Source: Lichenostomus cassidix
Taxonomy: Eukaryota; Chordata; Aves; Passeriformes; Meliphagidae
Length of the DNA stretch: 64,000 nucleotides
Assembly (NCBI GenBank): GCA_008360975.2
Contig: CM039182.1
Span: 48,372,491-48,436,490, forward strand
Direction: 5' to 3'
Shown: piece by piece, positions 50,516 through 63,128 of the stretch
Layout of the letters: the number at the start of each line of letters is the position of its first letter
Numbering within the stretch: position 1 is the first letter of the stretch
The notes under the pieces: model-generated
The model's database searches: none
What the model saw: only the letters and a program-made list of their open reading frames with translations
What the model was told of the DNA's origin: nothing
Made by a program: the position numbers and the translations under genes

Positions 50516-52484
50516 CATGTCTGTCTCCTTTGCTGTACACCATCTTCTTATAATAAGAGTGTGAAATAATTTTTTGTCAAATAAATAGCTTGAAACAAGC
50601 AGAGAAAAGAAGGGGGTCCCTCATAAAGGGGTAAATTATATTGGGTATCCTTGGGGCAACAAATACTTTCATCAGCACAACCTTTGAGTAGATGATTTCC
50701 TTTGAATGATGATTGATAAATAAATTTGGACATCAGTCAACATACAGGACCCTGCACCTGTTACATTTATTTTTTCCATCATTGAAGATGGCATGATTTC
50801 ATACAGGTTTAGTGTTTCAAAAAGACAGAATTTGGCTTCAACAATATATTCCTTAAAACTGTTCAAGTTCTCTCAGATGCCCATCATAAGTGAACAGAAT
50901 ATTCTTGGTAATAATGTTTATTGGCTACAAGTCATGCCTGTGATTACCTTTCCTCTTAGGCATAGTGCAAGAATATGTTTAGCTACAGATTTGATGCAGA
51001 CAGCCATGCTTCTATAACAAAGGGCTTTTTTTAGTTCCAAAATCCTGTTTTTCAAACTGTCTGGTATTGTAAAGCAGAAGCAATTGTGGCAGAATGAAAG
51101 TTCTTGCTTTTTATCCCCGTTTCTATTTACCTATCTGCAAAACAATCTAAATTTTTGCTGCAATTCTCCTTGACATTTCCCTTATCTATTTTCCTTTCTC
51201 ATTAGTCTGCTTCATGAGAAAATATGGGTGCAGGATACTGAATCAACTTTATGGTCAACACATCTGGTGCATATTGACAGACAGATTGTCCCTACACGGA
51301 AGTCTCGGGTCTGAGGATTTTTTTACAAGAAGCATAAGAACATGTTCTTCTTGAACTGAAATATGTTCAAGAAAAAACCTTGCAAATAAAAGACTGTTAT
51401 TCACCTAAAGGAAGCAGGTGGCATCATTACAAGGAAGCAATGCAAGCATACAAATGAGAGGAGAAAGATGTATTTTCTGTCCTTTCTATCCTTTCTCTGA
51501 AGATTTGGTCAGCTGGTTGATTTGGTTTACTTTTTCAATTATATATATGAAGAAATTTTCATTAAGAGGCATCCCAGGAGGAGTTGGTCTACATTCAAGC
51601 ACTTGCAATTTTTTTGATCTTGACATGGCAGAATACAATATCGCCAAGGGTCCAGACCAAGCATCAGGATTCATGATTTCAGTTCCTAGGGACTGATTCC
51701 CTTGATCATCGTGTTCAGTTGGATGGGACTCTGATCTCAGTTGCAGTTCATGGGCAATGACACAGATAAACAAAGTATTAAATTGCATGTATTTACACAC
51801 TGAGTTTCACTGAGGGTCTCATAATGTGATCTTCATGACGCACCTGTGGGGAAGAGAGATTTAGCTCCTCATTTGTCCTCTGCAGAACAGAAACCATGTG
51901 ACTTGTCTTTAGTTGCACAAAAAGCAAGAAGTAAAGGACAGGACAGGCCTTTTCCTGCTGGAGATACCCAGCCGGCCCTTGGGCTTTGACAAGAGCATCA
52001 TTCCTATTCAGACAGAAGATTCAACCAAAATTGGTGGCACCCATAGCAAATATGACTGCTGCTTCTCCACTGCTGGCAGCTTTCTGCAAGTGCAGTGTGA
52101 TGTGTTGGACCATTTTTCAAAGCTCCTACTAGCCATCAGCTAAAAGCATTTTTCAAAAAGGTGCAATATAGGCCCTTAGGTTTTCACAGTTCATCTGTAA
52201 ATAGGGAGCAACGGGAGAATTCAAACAATAAAATTATTGAAAAAATTAGAGAAGAGCAAAGAAGTCCCTAACAGCAACTCAGCATTTTTAGCACTATATA
52301 ATGTTTTACTTTAGCATCTGCAAGTCTAAAGTTTTAGATAACAATCTCCAAAAACTTGCAAATACAAACATGCCATGAGAAACAACTAAATGAACATGGG
52401 TATCTTAACTAGATCATGTTCTTCTCTCACTTTTAAAGGTCCAGTGCAATTATTTGAATGCTATGGAAAATCTACACAGAAGCA
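50516..52484. other. Gene-free stretch
   Basis: No gene recognised. Frames at 51418-51696 (plus), 51486-51800 (minus) and 51913-52143 (plus) are short and have no domain. A patch at about 51855-51925 has weak similarity to the same MIR-like pattern on the minus strand. Confidence 0.5.
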
Positions 52485-53096
52485 AAAAATGACTGAGGTT
52501 GGAAGGGAACTCTCAAGGTCACTTTATCTAACACCTGGCTAAAGCAGGATCAGCTACAGTTTGGTGGTGCAGAACTAAGTCCAGGTGTCTTTTGAATATG
52601 AGATAGAGATACCCTCACAGTAAAGATGTGTATCTCAATGTTCAGAGGGAACTGCATGTGTTTCAGTGTGAGTTCATCACCGCTGGTCCTGTCACTGGTA
52701 GCACTGGTAAGAGCCTGGCTCCATCCTCTGTGCACCCTCCCCTTAAGGTATGCATACACATTAATGAGGTCCTCCTGAGTCTTCTCTTCTCTAGGCTGCA
52801 CAGGCCCATCTCTCTCAGTCTTTCCTCACAGGAGAGATGGTCCAGCCCCTTAAACATCTTTGTGACCCTTTGCTGGACTTCGGTGCATCCATCTCTTTCT
52901 TGTACTGGGAGTCCAAAACTGGACACACTGGTCTGGGAGTGACCTCTCCAGTTCTGAATAGAGAGGAAGGATCATCTCCTCCAACCTGCTGGCAACACTC
53001 CAACACTCCTAATGCAGCCCCAGACACCATTTCCTTGTTTTTTGCAATGCAACATTGCTGGTTCATGTTTAATTTGGCATCTTCTGGGACCTCCAA
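52485..53096 (-). mobile_element. CR1 LINE fragment, 3' part (minus strand)
   Basis: Begins on the + strand with GAGGTTGGAAGGGAACTCTC, the reverse complement of a CR1 3' end, and continues through motifs typical of CR1 read backwards: a CAGAGGGAACTGCATGTGTTTCAG block (about 52640), AAGAGCCTGGCTCCATCCTC (about 52708), GAGTCTTCTCTTCTCTAGGCTG (about 52777) and TGACCCTTTGCTGGACTTCGG (about 52861). It is longer than the 2382 copy and 5'-truncated near 53096. A piece between about 52605 and 52625 seems shortened relative to other CR1 copies. Short frames on both strands here are remnants or shadows of CR1 ORF2. Confidence 0.9.
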
Positions 53097-54402
53097 CAGT
53101 AAATCTAGGCTTAAAATCTAACCTCAGTAAAAAATCTACACTCTAATATAACCAGAATTTCAGAAACAAATATTGACTTAATTTGCCTGAAACCATCCAA
53201 AGTTGAGATGTCCATTTATTTTAATAAGATCAAAGGCTCTATGAAGATATTTATTATGCTGCATATTCTTTGTTCCACAAAAATACCAATTTGTCAAGAT
53301 TCAAAGATGAAAAATATTACCTTATGTTTAATTTGACAGGACACAGATGAAATAGTTTAATTTCAGCATTATTGTGCTTAATTTTGTGATTCAAGGCCAG
53401 AAACATCCTCAGTCATTATCTGCAACTCTCTAAAAAGAGTATTTTTACAAGACCGCTAAAACAATTTGTTGATTTACCCAAGTAGTGGACAAAAGTTTCA
53501 GATCCTAAGACTTGCCTTTCATCTGGCTATGAAATTCTAATGTCCAGCGTCTCCTTTCCCACCACAAAGTGAAACCCTCAGTCCCTTGACCCTTTTTCCT
53601 CTTGATGCTATTGACACCATTTCATGGCCTTGCTTCACTTCCAAATCTGGCACAAAACACTAGGAAGCACTCAAAGAGTTCAGAAGCCAAGCTGTTATTA
53701 TCTGTCATCTTAGCAGCCTCTTTCTCACTTTAAAATCAATCTTTGGTTGGATGTAACTCGTGCAAGCAGTAATCACAGCCTCCTTTTAGTGTTTATTGCT
53801 CACTGTCAACTCACTGTGGAGCCAGATTGAGAAACAAAAGAAGAATGCCAGTGAAGTATGTTGGAAGAATGTAAAACAGAAGTGGAGAGGAAAACATGCA
53901 TCTTCTTAATAAATACATTCTTTTAAACTGAAGTCAAACATATCCAAAAATCACTTGCCATTTTAATTTCCTACAAAGAGTACTCCATAGTTCACAGGCT
54001 ATTTTTAAAACAAACAAATACAGTCACCTACAGTTGAGTTATAATTTAAATGTGACAGATCTACTGGAGTTGCTAAGAGTGTCATTTCATATATCACCCT
54101 GATTAGGACTGGAAGGGGGTTTTGGGTGACTTTCATATATTGTGTGTCTTCTTCAGCACTAATGGGATTAGGTAATGCTAGCAACTTGGAGGAGATGCTC
54201 AGCACTTTACAGGCTTTGAGACTTTGAAGGCATTTAGAAGTCAACAGCTAAAAAACTAATTCCTCAGTGTGATTTGTATAGATGTGGCTGTTCTCAGAAC
54301 ACATCACAACTGTCTAGAAGCACATCCCTCTGAGTTAACATAGTTGTTCAGATTGTAGAAATGACAGCAGGTTTAGCATACAGGTGGGCATGTTCTGGCA
54401 GC

Positions 54403-54492
54403 ACAAGGAGAGAACAGAGAAGAATAAGGAGAAGATGAGGTTAAGGAAGAGAGGGAAAAAGGAGAAGAAAGAGAAAGAAAAGAGAGAAAGAA
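54403..54492 (+). repeat. Purine (G/A) tract
   Basis: About 90 bp made almost entirely of A and G on the + strand, mixing GAGA, GGAGAA and AAAGA blocks with few interruptions. Such polypurine tracts can form triplex (H-DNA) structures. It explains the Ser/Phe/Leu-rich minus-strand frame here. Confidence 0.8.
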
Positions 54493-56224
54493 TATTCTCA
54501 TAGGCTCAAATAGAAAATATGAAAAAGATGCAAAGAAGAAGTTAAAGAGCTGGAAAAAATATAATTGTATAATGACAGCTTTATAAGACCATGAATATAT
54601 ACCAACAACACTGCAAACGAACATGCTTCTTTTCTAAGTCAAATCTTGCAAATCATACTCAGGTAAAAAAACTATATTGCCTTAAATACCGAGTAGGATT
54701 TGCAGATTTCATAATTTTCTGGCAGAATTGATAGTTATTATACTTTTGTGTTTTTCACTTACACTGAAATTCCATGTGAAATCCTAGTTTCATTGAAATT
54801 AATGCCAAAAATCTCTTTTAATGTAATGGACTCAGCATTTCTGCATCATTAGGTACTACTACATATATAAACTAGCTTACAGAAGTTCAATTTACTACAT
54901 TGGAGACATATTTTCAACGGTCACAGAAAAAGAGCACAGGCTCAAAGAAAACACAAGGCTTTTTTAATCTTTAATAATTATCCTAGTTAGCAAAACAATA
55001 CCATATTTTCATGCATACTTTTGAGATGACACAGGTGCTGCTGCCCAAAGGAAGTAAGCCTAACCCCATTTAGTGGACAGTTTCTAATGTGAATTTGCTC
55101 TCTAAATCAACCTGCTGCATACAGTTGCAAAAATGAAGGGAGGGAGAAACACAGAGTTGGGAAGGAATGTCTGCTACTGGGCTGAGGAATATGTTCTTCA
55201 AGCCTCCATGACGGTCAGGCCTCTGCTGCGGAGGCAGACACGAGCTCTGCCCAAGCAACTCCAAGTCTCTGGCTGCAGATATTTATGGAAAAGAAGCACG
55301 TAGCTACAGTCAGCCTTGCAAGCACAAAAGGTACATAAAAACATAAAAAATATTATCTTCTAGTCCACTTGTAGCACAGGCAGAGCATGCTTATGTCTGT
55401 CTGCAAAAGGCAATGCAAACGTAGGCCTCTGTCTTTCTTCAGTCACTCGTCACTGATGTGGTTTACTCGCACCGGTAGATCTTCTCAGAGCAACTTTCTC
55501 TCACTCCAGCTCCTGTTTGAACCCCTCAGTCCAGCACAGCACCAGCAGCGCATCTCCACTGCTCTCTCTTGGGAAAGAAATTTTAATCTGATGTGTCCGA
55601 ATAAGCCTGTACTTCACTGCTATCAAATCTCTCCATAATCAGATTTGATTCCTAATTTCCAGGGAGTGGAAGTTGAGGGTGAAAGCCACAGCAGGCAGGA
55701 AGAAGGAGTGCTGCTAATTATGAACCACAGGGGGGAATAGATTTTCTTTCTCTCAGCGCTACACAACACCATATTGTCTATGCAGCAGATCCAAATGGCA
55801 AAGCATAGGGATATCTCTGATGACTCTAATGGAGACAGGAGATCCCCAAGAACATTTCAATAGAGCTCCATTGGCTTCAATAGGCTACAGCAAGAACTGC
55901 AGAAATTCACCCACTGAGAAATAATAGATAGGGCTCCTTTTTACTTCTCTTCCTATCCTGCCTGCTCTTAAGTAACTTAAATATAGATAAGAAGGTGTGC
56001 GTATAAGTGAGAGGAAAAAATAAATTGGGGAAGTTGGAAGAAAGGAAGGAGATAGCAATGAAATCTTGCCCTAATTATCTCATAGTTCTAATGATCTGAA
56101 AAGAGGGGATGAAAAGAACAAGAAAGAGAACAAGGAGCTTTGAGAAATGAATTAATTCATTGTTTAGATTGTCTTCTATTCTTCAACACAGAAAAAGAAA
56201 TCAAGATTAAAAACAAAAGTGAAA

Positions 56225-56400
56225 GTTATTAGAATAATTAAGACATAATTATGATGTTGTGCTCATTTGTTTTTGCGCTATGAAAAACGAAGTCGAATGA
56301 ATCCTGCTTCATAAAGTTATATTACTTCAAAACCAATAAAGTTATTATTTTTTCAAAGTAAAAGCTTTTGAAATGTGCAATTAAATATAATTTGAAAAAG
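56225..56400. promoter_or_regulatory. Candidate conserved non-coding element
   Basis: AT-rich stretch with ATAATTAAGACATAATTATG, a TTTTTGCGCTATG block, and two CpGs close together in AACGAAGTCGAATGAATCC, followed by AACCAATAAAG. Homeobox-like TAATTA motifs plus retained CpGs suggest a regulatory element. Inference only. Confidence 0.27.
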
Positions 56401-57512
56401 AAAGGAGTGTTGGTATTCAAACTGAAGAGATGAGCCAAAAAAAAATCTTTTATATCATGCTAAGAAATTATGAAAATCTACTCAACTTGGAATGCTCTGT
56501 GTTTGCAAGGTAAGGGACACCTCTCATTCCTCTCATAGCCCCCACAAGAAACTGAGGCCCCTAAACACATGCTTCTGATGCAAAATTGGAAACCTGGCAT
56601 GCAATCCAATTTCCCAAAGCTAAAAAACACTGCTTCTGAAGGGTTGACATTTCCAGTGCGTTATCATGCAAAACCTCTGCTCTGGATGACCTTTGCCAAT
56701 GCAGCTTCTCAGTGTAACAACTGAGATTGTGGCTCCAGCCCACCTCAGCACAATCACCCTGGACAATGCAGCAGTAGATCTGTTTAGCTGCTTCCTGCTG
56801 AAGGAGCAGAAGTGGAAAAAAAGAAGTGATGGCCTCGGCTGACTTGGGAAGCCCAGACTGCTTCTCCTCACAAGTGCCCTGTTGGGGGCAAAGCTGTCAG
56901 GGATTATGGGTGGAGATCCACTCAGGCACTGATCCTGACAGAAAAACCACTCTTGTGCAGCCGTGGACAGTTTTAAACCTGCTAGTGAGTCGGAGGGAGG
57001 TTCCCCTGGGCCTTGCAGTGATTTGACAGCATGTACAATATGCATAATGTATGTGACTAACATAGAGACTGTGAGGATGCAGTACACAAATGAGTGCCGT
57101 AGTGGAAAAGATATGCATCAATTTGACTCATCTAAATTACAAACACACTGGAGTCACTGCTGAACACACAATGTACTGAGCTCCCTCAGCAGCAGCTCAG
57201 GGGTGTATGATGTAGGGCAACAGCTAGTGCTGCTAACTTCTCTGAAATACAAGGTGAACAAATTTGTGAGGATAAAAAATATTGTGGCCAGCCTTGCTAG
57301 CACAACCCAAAGAGAGCAGCAATATTATCAGACGAAGCTGATGTCTGCTAATACAGTGATCAGCCCTGCAAAACTCCTATGCTGGCCGTAGATGACATTT
57401 ATCTGGAATACATAGGATTTTGTTTACCTCATCTGGTTACATCACTTCTTTTAATATCTTATTAGTTTTGCTTTTGTTTTGGCCATGTTACTTATGGTAG
57501 CATATATTTTAA

Positions 57513-57560
57513 ATTATTATTATTTTTATTATTACTACTACTGTTATTATAATTATCATT
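57513..57560. repeat. Imperfect (ATT)n microsatellite
   Basis: ATT, TTA and ACT triplet units over about 48 bp, with interruptions. Confidence 0.85.
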
Positions 57561-57848
57561 AGGATCATCATAGACCTCTATAGGCCCCGCAAATACTGAA
57601 GCTGGTAACATGTCTACTTTCAGAAACACTTTAAAAAAAAAGTTGTACATATGAATCATTGGTAATTTTTTGCCTTTTATCCTTTCTTATATGTAGCTTA
57701 CAATATGGAAATATTTTACGCTCAGTAACCTGATTGTTGGACATTTCATATCATCAGACTACTGACTCGACTAGGCTACATTTTCCAGCACTGTGTCAAA
57801 TTTGATTTGATGTGAGGATTTCAAGGAAATGGGAAAAGAAGACTTGAA

Positions 57849-57854
57849 AGGAAA
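57849..57854 (+). repeat. Solo-LTR target-site duplication, left copy
   Basis: AGGAAA directly before the TG of the solo LTR; the same six bases follow its CA end at 58118-58123. Six-base duplications are typical of class II (alpha/beta-type) retroviral integration. Confidence 0.85.
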
Positions 57855-58117
57855 TGTGGCTAGCACAGGTTTTTCCCATGAGAAGTTTTCTTGTGTTTTG
57901 TAAATAAAGATAAAGTTTGGATGTTGTTGGAACAGTGTCCCAGAACTTGGGCAGTGAAGGCCTGGCCAATCAGGCCTGGGGGAAGGCTTCTGACTGACCA
58001 ATCTGGGTGACTTTTGAGAACTCTATATATGTGATGAAATCAAAACAATAAAGGTCATTCCTTCTTGCCACTGAGAACTGGTGCCTTCATTAGTCTGCTA
58101 GCTGCTCAACAGCGACA
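57855..58117 (+). mobile_element. Solo LTR (263 bp), class II avian type
   Basis: Starts TGTGGC and ends GCGACA, so the ends form a near-perfect 6-bp inverted repeat, and it is flanked by AGGAAA on both sides. It contains two CCAAT boxes (57966-57970 and 57998-58002), a TATA-like TATATA (58024-58029) and an AATAAA (58047-58052). The AATAAA lies just upstream of the expected RNA start, as in avian leukosis-type LTRs. No internal retroviral sequence is next to it, so it most likely arose by LTR-LTR recombination. It is unrelated in sequence to the LTRs at 18038 and 23406. Confidence 0.82.
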
Positions 58118-58123
58118 AGGAAA
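58118..58123 (+). repeat. Solo-LTR target-site duplication, right copy
   Basis: AGGAAA directly after the CA end, identical to 57849-57854. Confidence 0.85.
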
Positions 58124-58343
58124 CAGCTAACGACACCAGATAATAGTATATGATATTGTGGGCCAAGATTTCAGATTATGTAAATAGTTGTAGTTTTGCC
58201 AAAACTAGTAGACCTGTACTGGAAGGTAACAGAATATCTTATTAGACAGAAAGAATTTTTAAGGCGAACTTTAATTTTCCAGATAACCTACCCTGGTTAA
58301 CTTTTTGGGGGGATTTGAGATCTGATCACTCCAGAAGAAGGAG

Positions 58344-58365
58344 AAAAAAAAAAAAAAAGGGGGGG
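58344..58365. repeat. A15-G7 homopolymer pair
   Basis: Fifteen A followed directly by seven G on the + strand. Simple sequence. Confidence 0.9.
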
Positions 58366-61300
58366 AAAATAGATTCTATATCATGGGAGTTTATGATCGT
58401 TAGTAGATTTGCCACATATTAAAAGTTGTTACATAACGCACTCATTTTTGTTTCAGCTATTCCTCTGCACTCTTCAATTATTAAAGTTTAATGCACAGAA
58501 TTCCTCAGGGACTTTCACATTTATTAACAAAGCATTTTATGTGCTAACAGAAAATCCCAAAATTAGGAGAAATCATTTACAAGCAGACAACAGCTGTTGC
58601 AACATTAAAACTTTAATTGGCACCCCCTAACAGATTGTTGGGTATTTCACTCATCCTCTTAAGGATGTGATAATTCTTATAATATTCAGAAAGAGAACAA
58701 TTTGTAAGAACAGGGTTGCACATTAGCAAAGATTGAGTGTATATGCAGATGCAAATATATATCTGTCCAAAATAAATGGTGCCCTGAGAAGATGCTCTAT
58801 GTGAGTCAGGCACCTGAATTTTGCCATTTACCTCTGATTTTAGACAAGCCATTTCTTTAATTTGTTTCCCTACCCACTTCCTGCTGGTACATCTTAAAAA
58901 TTCTTCAGAAGCAGGGTCAATTGTCACTATCCTTCCCATTAGACAGAACCTTCCGCTACCTTGACAATGACATTAATGAAAATAGTGGGTATGATTTGTT
59001 AACACATGAGAATGCAAGAAGGTGATTCCTTGTGTGCTGTGCAAGAGAGAAAGATGATTTTTGCTGATTATCTACACTCAGAATCTATACCAAGGCAACA
59101 TAAATCAGTCCTGACAAAGTATCTCTCATCCAAACTCTTCTATTGTAAAAACAAATATTTGAGCAACTAGGTTAGTGACTGAGAGACAGAGAACATCATT
59201 GATGAAAGTATTAGCGATCTGGCTCAATGGCACATTTGGAAAAAATAAAATGAACGGGGTAATTGGTAGAGTAAATTATCTCTGTATTTCATCATTCATT
59301 TATCTAAAACCTGTACTGGAAAGCAGTACAGGAATGAAACTCAAAACTCTTGTTGTGCTTCTCCTCAGGGATTTTTTTCCATCTGCGAACAACATTGTCA
59401 CAAAGTTTTCTCTGTTTCCTTCATTCCCAAGCACCCTAAATAAAACAGTAAATGAGAATTCCAAAGATGATTAAAAGCGGTATTTAAAAAATTGCCTTGG
59501 GATGGGTTTTCAGCTCATAAGCAGCTGCTTAAGTGTTTTGTTGATCTTGGGTCTTAGAAGAAGGTTTTCTCCAGTGGTAGGAAATACATAATGGTTTCAC
59601 AGCTAACAACACTAACAATAAAGTATATCAAATGCTTTCTTCATAGCATAATTAAGAAGATACTTCCTAATGTTCCTGAAGATTTGAATTTGAATATTAG
59701 GTGGCAAATTTGAATATTATATGGCAAACAGAAGGCTAAACAATAATTATTAGTAGAATAGCAACCCAAATATTTTAAGCTGTTTCAATTAACTTCAAAT
59801 TTAAGCATGAAAAAAAGCCAATAATTCAATTTAGATTTCAAATTATTGATTATAACTAAAAAAAAAGGTAATAAAGAGTAAATAGAGGTAAGAAAAATTC
59901 CACTCATCCTTTTCTAACCTGTACACAGTGGCATAAAACACTCAGGTCAGGTTTTTCAATATCCATAAATTTTTAGAAAATAAAATATCTGGATTATGAA
60001 AACTGCTTGTTATAATCACCTCAAATGAGTTAGGGAATTCACATACACCTTGATACAAAAGGAGATTTTTCACCCAAAGAACGTAATTACAAATGACTGA
60101 TACCTCTTTTTTTGCATTGTTAAGGAGATGCTGCAGAGAAATTTGTATTTAACCTCACACTCTCAGCTACTACTCAGCTGGGCTTATCAGCTGCAAAACA
60201 AGTCCATCAAGAATTGCTCAGAAGGAAAGTTGACCAGAAAGGAAAACGTATATCAAAAGATGAGTGACAATCCTTGGCTTAGCTTCAATCACTCTTAACA
60301 TACTTTATTTTATATATATACATGCCTCAATACAATTCAATACAATAAGAAAACAGGCAGGACAGATAAATTTTCAGTTTAGACACAGAAGAAATTAAAT
60401 TTTAAAGTTTGCATTGTGTAAGACCACAGTGCTCCAAAACTAGTACTCAGCATCCATGGAAATCAATACCATAGACCACAGATTATAACTCACGTTTTGC
60501 AAGGTTACTTCTGGCTTCCTATATGCATTTACATACATGGTGCAACCCGTCTTCAGTATTATTTTAACATTTTGGACGACATACATGAATGCCATAACCA
60601 CATGACCTGAACCTCATCTACCTGCACAGCATTTTTAATAAGATTTGCTCCCTGCTTGAGGTGACACGTGGCAATCCCTCTCACACCTGTCTCTGCCAGG
60701 TGAAAGTAGGAATGACCAAGAAGTGAGGGTTCAGCATTCAAATTGGAAGGACCTCACTGCTGCTTCACATTGACCTGACAGCAATGCAAAAAGCCAGACA
60801 GTTGCATGCCAAAGCTTGCAGAGGTATTAATGAAAATAATGTGGATTAAACACATAAATTCACATAGTGGAAAGACTTACTTGCTGGATCCCTGATATGA
60901 ATAAATGCCAAAGAAGAAGTAATCTGAATGGTTATTAGCATAATTCGAGTGGTGAGTGCTGTTCTGCTCCAGCTACAAATGTGATTGAGACATATGCTTG
61001 CTCTGATGGAAGAAATTAGCAGAGGATTACCGCTTTCCCTAAGAAGATTAAACTAAGAAGAAAAAATAATTTGCTTTCCATTGCACTGCTATACCATCTA
61101 CCATTAAAAGAAAGCAGACTCCATTAAAGAGGACCATCAGTTTAATGGAAAGATTATTCTGACAGTTGCCAGCTTTACAGCCTGTTTAGTCATGTAAGTC
61201 AAGCCCACATAAGAAGCAACAGCAGAAGCTGTATCCTTAGCCCAGACAGTGGAAATGTAAAGAATTCATGATGACAACTTTAAATGAAATTAGGAGACCA

Positions 61301-62183
61301 GGAGTTTGTTCTAGATTCCTGCCTTGACAGCATCATCCCATCCCATCCCAAGAGAGGAACTTATTCAAAACTGCCAGTTATGGGAACTGAGGACATGGGC
61401 AAGAAGAAGCACATTCCTCTTCACCCTAACTCTGCCCAAGCCTTCAAGACATATTACAGACTTTAATATCTATGTGTTGTGATTGAAAATTGAAGTATGA
61501 AGGAATAGTGACTACAACACTGTCCCTCTCAGTATTCTCAAATCCATATTTCATGTGCCATACGGTCATGTTCCAGTCATGGGAAAGTGCACAGGCTGCA
61601 TGGCCCAAGTACACTGCTAATGATGATGAAGGGAGTGGTATGTGCAAAAAGTCAAAGGATGTGCCAACATCAACACAGTGGGCTAAAACACCTTTCCTCA
61701 TTACGTGACAAAAGACACCCTATCCACCCATACATGATTGTGCAGTATTCTGTTACCAGTGCAGACAGAGAAGACATAAGTGTTTCGCAGGTATGTTTAA
61801 CTGTTTCATTAGCAGGATTTATAGTTTCCCCCTTTTCTGCAATAGCCCTAGCTGAACAAAGATGTGCAGTCACCTTCTTGTATCCAGATGCTTTTTGTAA
61901 CTACCTGGGTACTTTCTTGAATAGAACAGTTTGGACTAGAAATACCACTGATACATCCCACTCGTACCCTGTGCACAAGTGTTTCCCATGGCTTCATTCA
62001 AGCTCCTCAAGACACAGGAAATAGCAAACATTCGGCACAGGAGCTTACCTGGAATTTTGGTCTGGTGATAAACCCATTTCCCAGCTCTCTAAAGAGCCAC
62101 AGTTTAGACACTTTGGTGGCAGAGAATAGGTCTCTTATATACTATTTCGTTAAAGAGATCAAGATATGTGAAATTTATGATGC

Positions 62184-62223
62184 TTATTTGTATTAATTCC
62201 TGTATTATTTGTATTAATTCCTG
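62184..62223. repeat. 19-bp tandem duplication
   Basis: TTATTTGTATTAATTCCTG occurs at 62184-62202 and again at 62205-62223 with no mismatch, a 21-bp period. A recent slippage or local duplication event. Confidence 0.9.
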
Positions 62224-62411
62224 CATTTCTGTTGAACTGAAGCAGTCAACTGCACTTAACCTCAGTCTACAGTACAAAGCACTCATATCTAAACCAGTTC
62301 TATTACTATTGCCATACTAAGGAAAAAGCCTCTTCACCTTGCCTTACACAGCTCTCTCATTTTTAAAGCAGACAAAAGCAAGCATTTGGACACAAATACA
62401 CACTAAAGTTG

Positions 62412-63128
62412 GTGTTGGGCCAATCCCAAGCACAAACACGGGCTGGATGGAGAATGGATGGAGAGCTGCCCCAAGGAGAAGGACCGGTGGGTGTTTGTAG
62501 ACAAGAAGCTTGACATGACTCTGCAATATGTGCTCACAGCCCAGAAAGCTAATTGCATCCTGGGCTACATCAAAAGAAGGGATTCTTCCCCTCCCCTCTC
62601 ATGAGACCCCACCTGGAGCACTGCATCCACTTCTGGGGCCCCCAACATGAGCAGGACATGGACCTGCTGGAGTGAGTCCAAAGGAGGGCCATGAAAACAT
62701 CAGAGGGCTGGAACACCTTTCCTATGGAAACAGGCTGAAGGAGTTGGGGTTGAGAAGAGCTTGGAGAGGAGAAGGCCCTGGGAAGACCTTAGAGCAGCCT
62801 TCCAGTACCTAAAGGGGGCCTACTAGAAATTTGGAGAAGGACATTTCACAAGGACTTGTAGTGATAGGACAAGTGGCAATGACTTGAAACTGAAAGAGGA
62901 TAGGTTTAGATTAGACATTAGGAAGAAATTCTTCATTGTGAGGGTGATGAGGCACTGAAACAGGTTGGCCAGAGAAGTTGTGGATATCCCATCCCTGGAA
63001 GTGTTCAAGGCCAGGCTGGATGGGGCTTTGAGCAACCTGATCTAGTGGAATGTGCTCCTGCCCACAGCAGGTGGCTTGGAAATAAATGATCTAGAAGATC
63101 CCATCCAACCCAAATCATTCAATCATTT
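62412..63128 (+). mobile_element. CR1 LINE fragment, 3' part (plus strand)
   Basis: The longest CR1 copy in the window, on the + strand. Recognisable blocks in order: CCAATCCCAAGCACAAA (about 62420), GACCCCACCTGGAGCACTGC (about 62605), TTAGACATTAGGAAGAAATTC (about 62911), AGAAGTTGTGGATATCCC (about 62973), AAGGCCAGGCTGGATGGGGC (about 63008), and a tail GATCCCATCCAACCCAAATCATTCAATCATT ending near 63128. The sense strand encodes the C-terminal part of ORF2 but is broken by stops and a likely deletion near 62578 where the usual segment between the AAAAGAAG and ATTCTTCCCC blocks is short. 5'-truncated, not mobile. Confidence 0.92.

Larger units (their letters stand above)
53097..57848. other. Gene-free stretch
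   Basis: No gene recognised. Holds a 90-bp purine tract (54403-54492), a candidate regulatory AT-rich stretch with retained CpGs (about 56225-56400), and an (ATT)n-like simple repeat (57513-57560). Frames around 55387-55638 and 56620-57087 lie in somewhat GC-richer sequence but show no domain. Confidence 0.5.
58124..62411. other. Gene-free stretch
   Basis: No gene recognised. Contains an A15-G7 run (58344-58365), short tandem duplications near 59690-59725 (GCAAATTTGAATATTA unit) and 62184-62223, and a (CATCC)n patch near 61331. A stretch at about 60880-61170 with AATTCGAGTGGT, AGGATTACCGC and ACCATTAAAAG motifs may be conserved non-coding DNA. The 145-codon + frame at 61587-62024 has no recognised domain. 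Confidence 0.5.

Noticed and set aside
56620..57087. 155-codon minus-strand frame with overlapping frames on both strands
   Set aside because: GC-richer stretch lengthens frames in all registers; no recognisable family.
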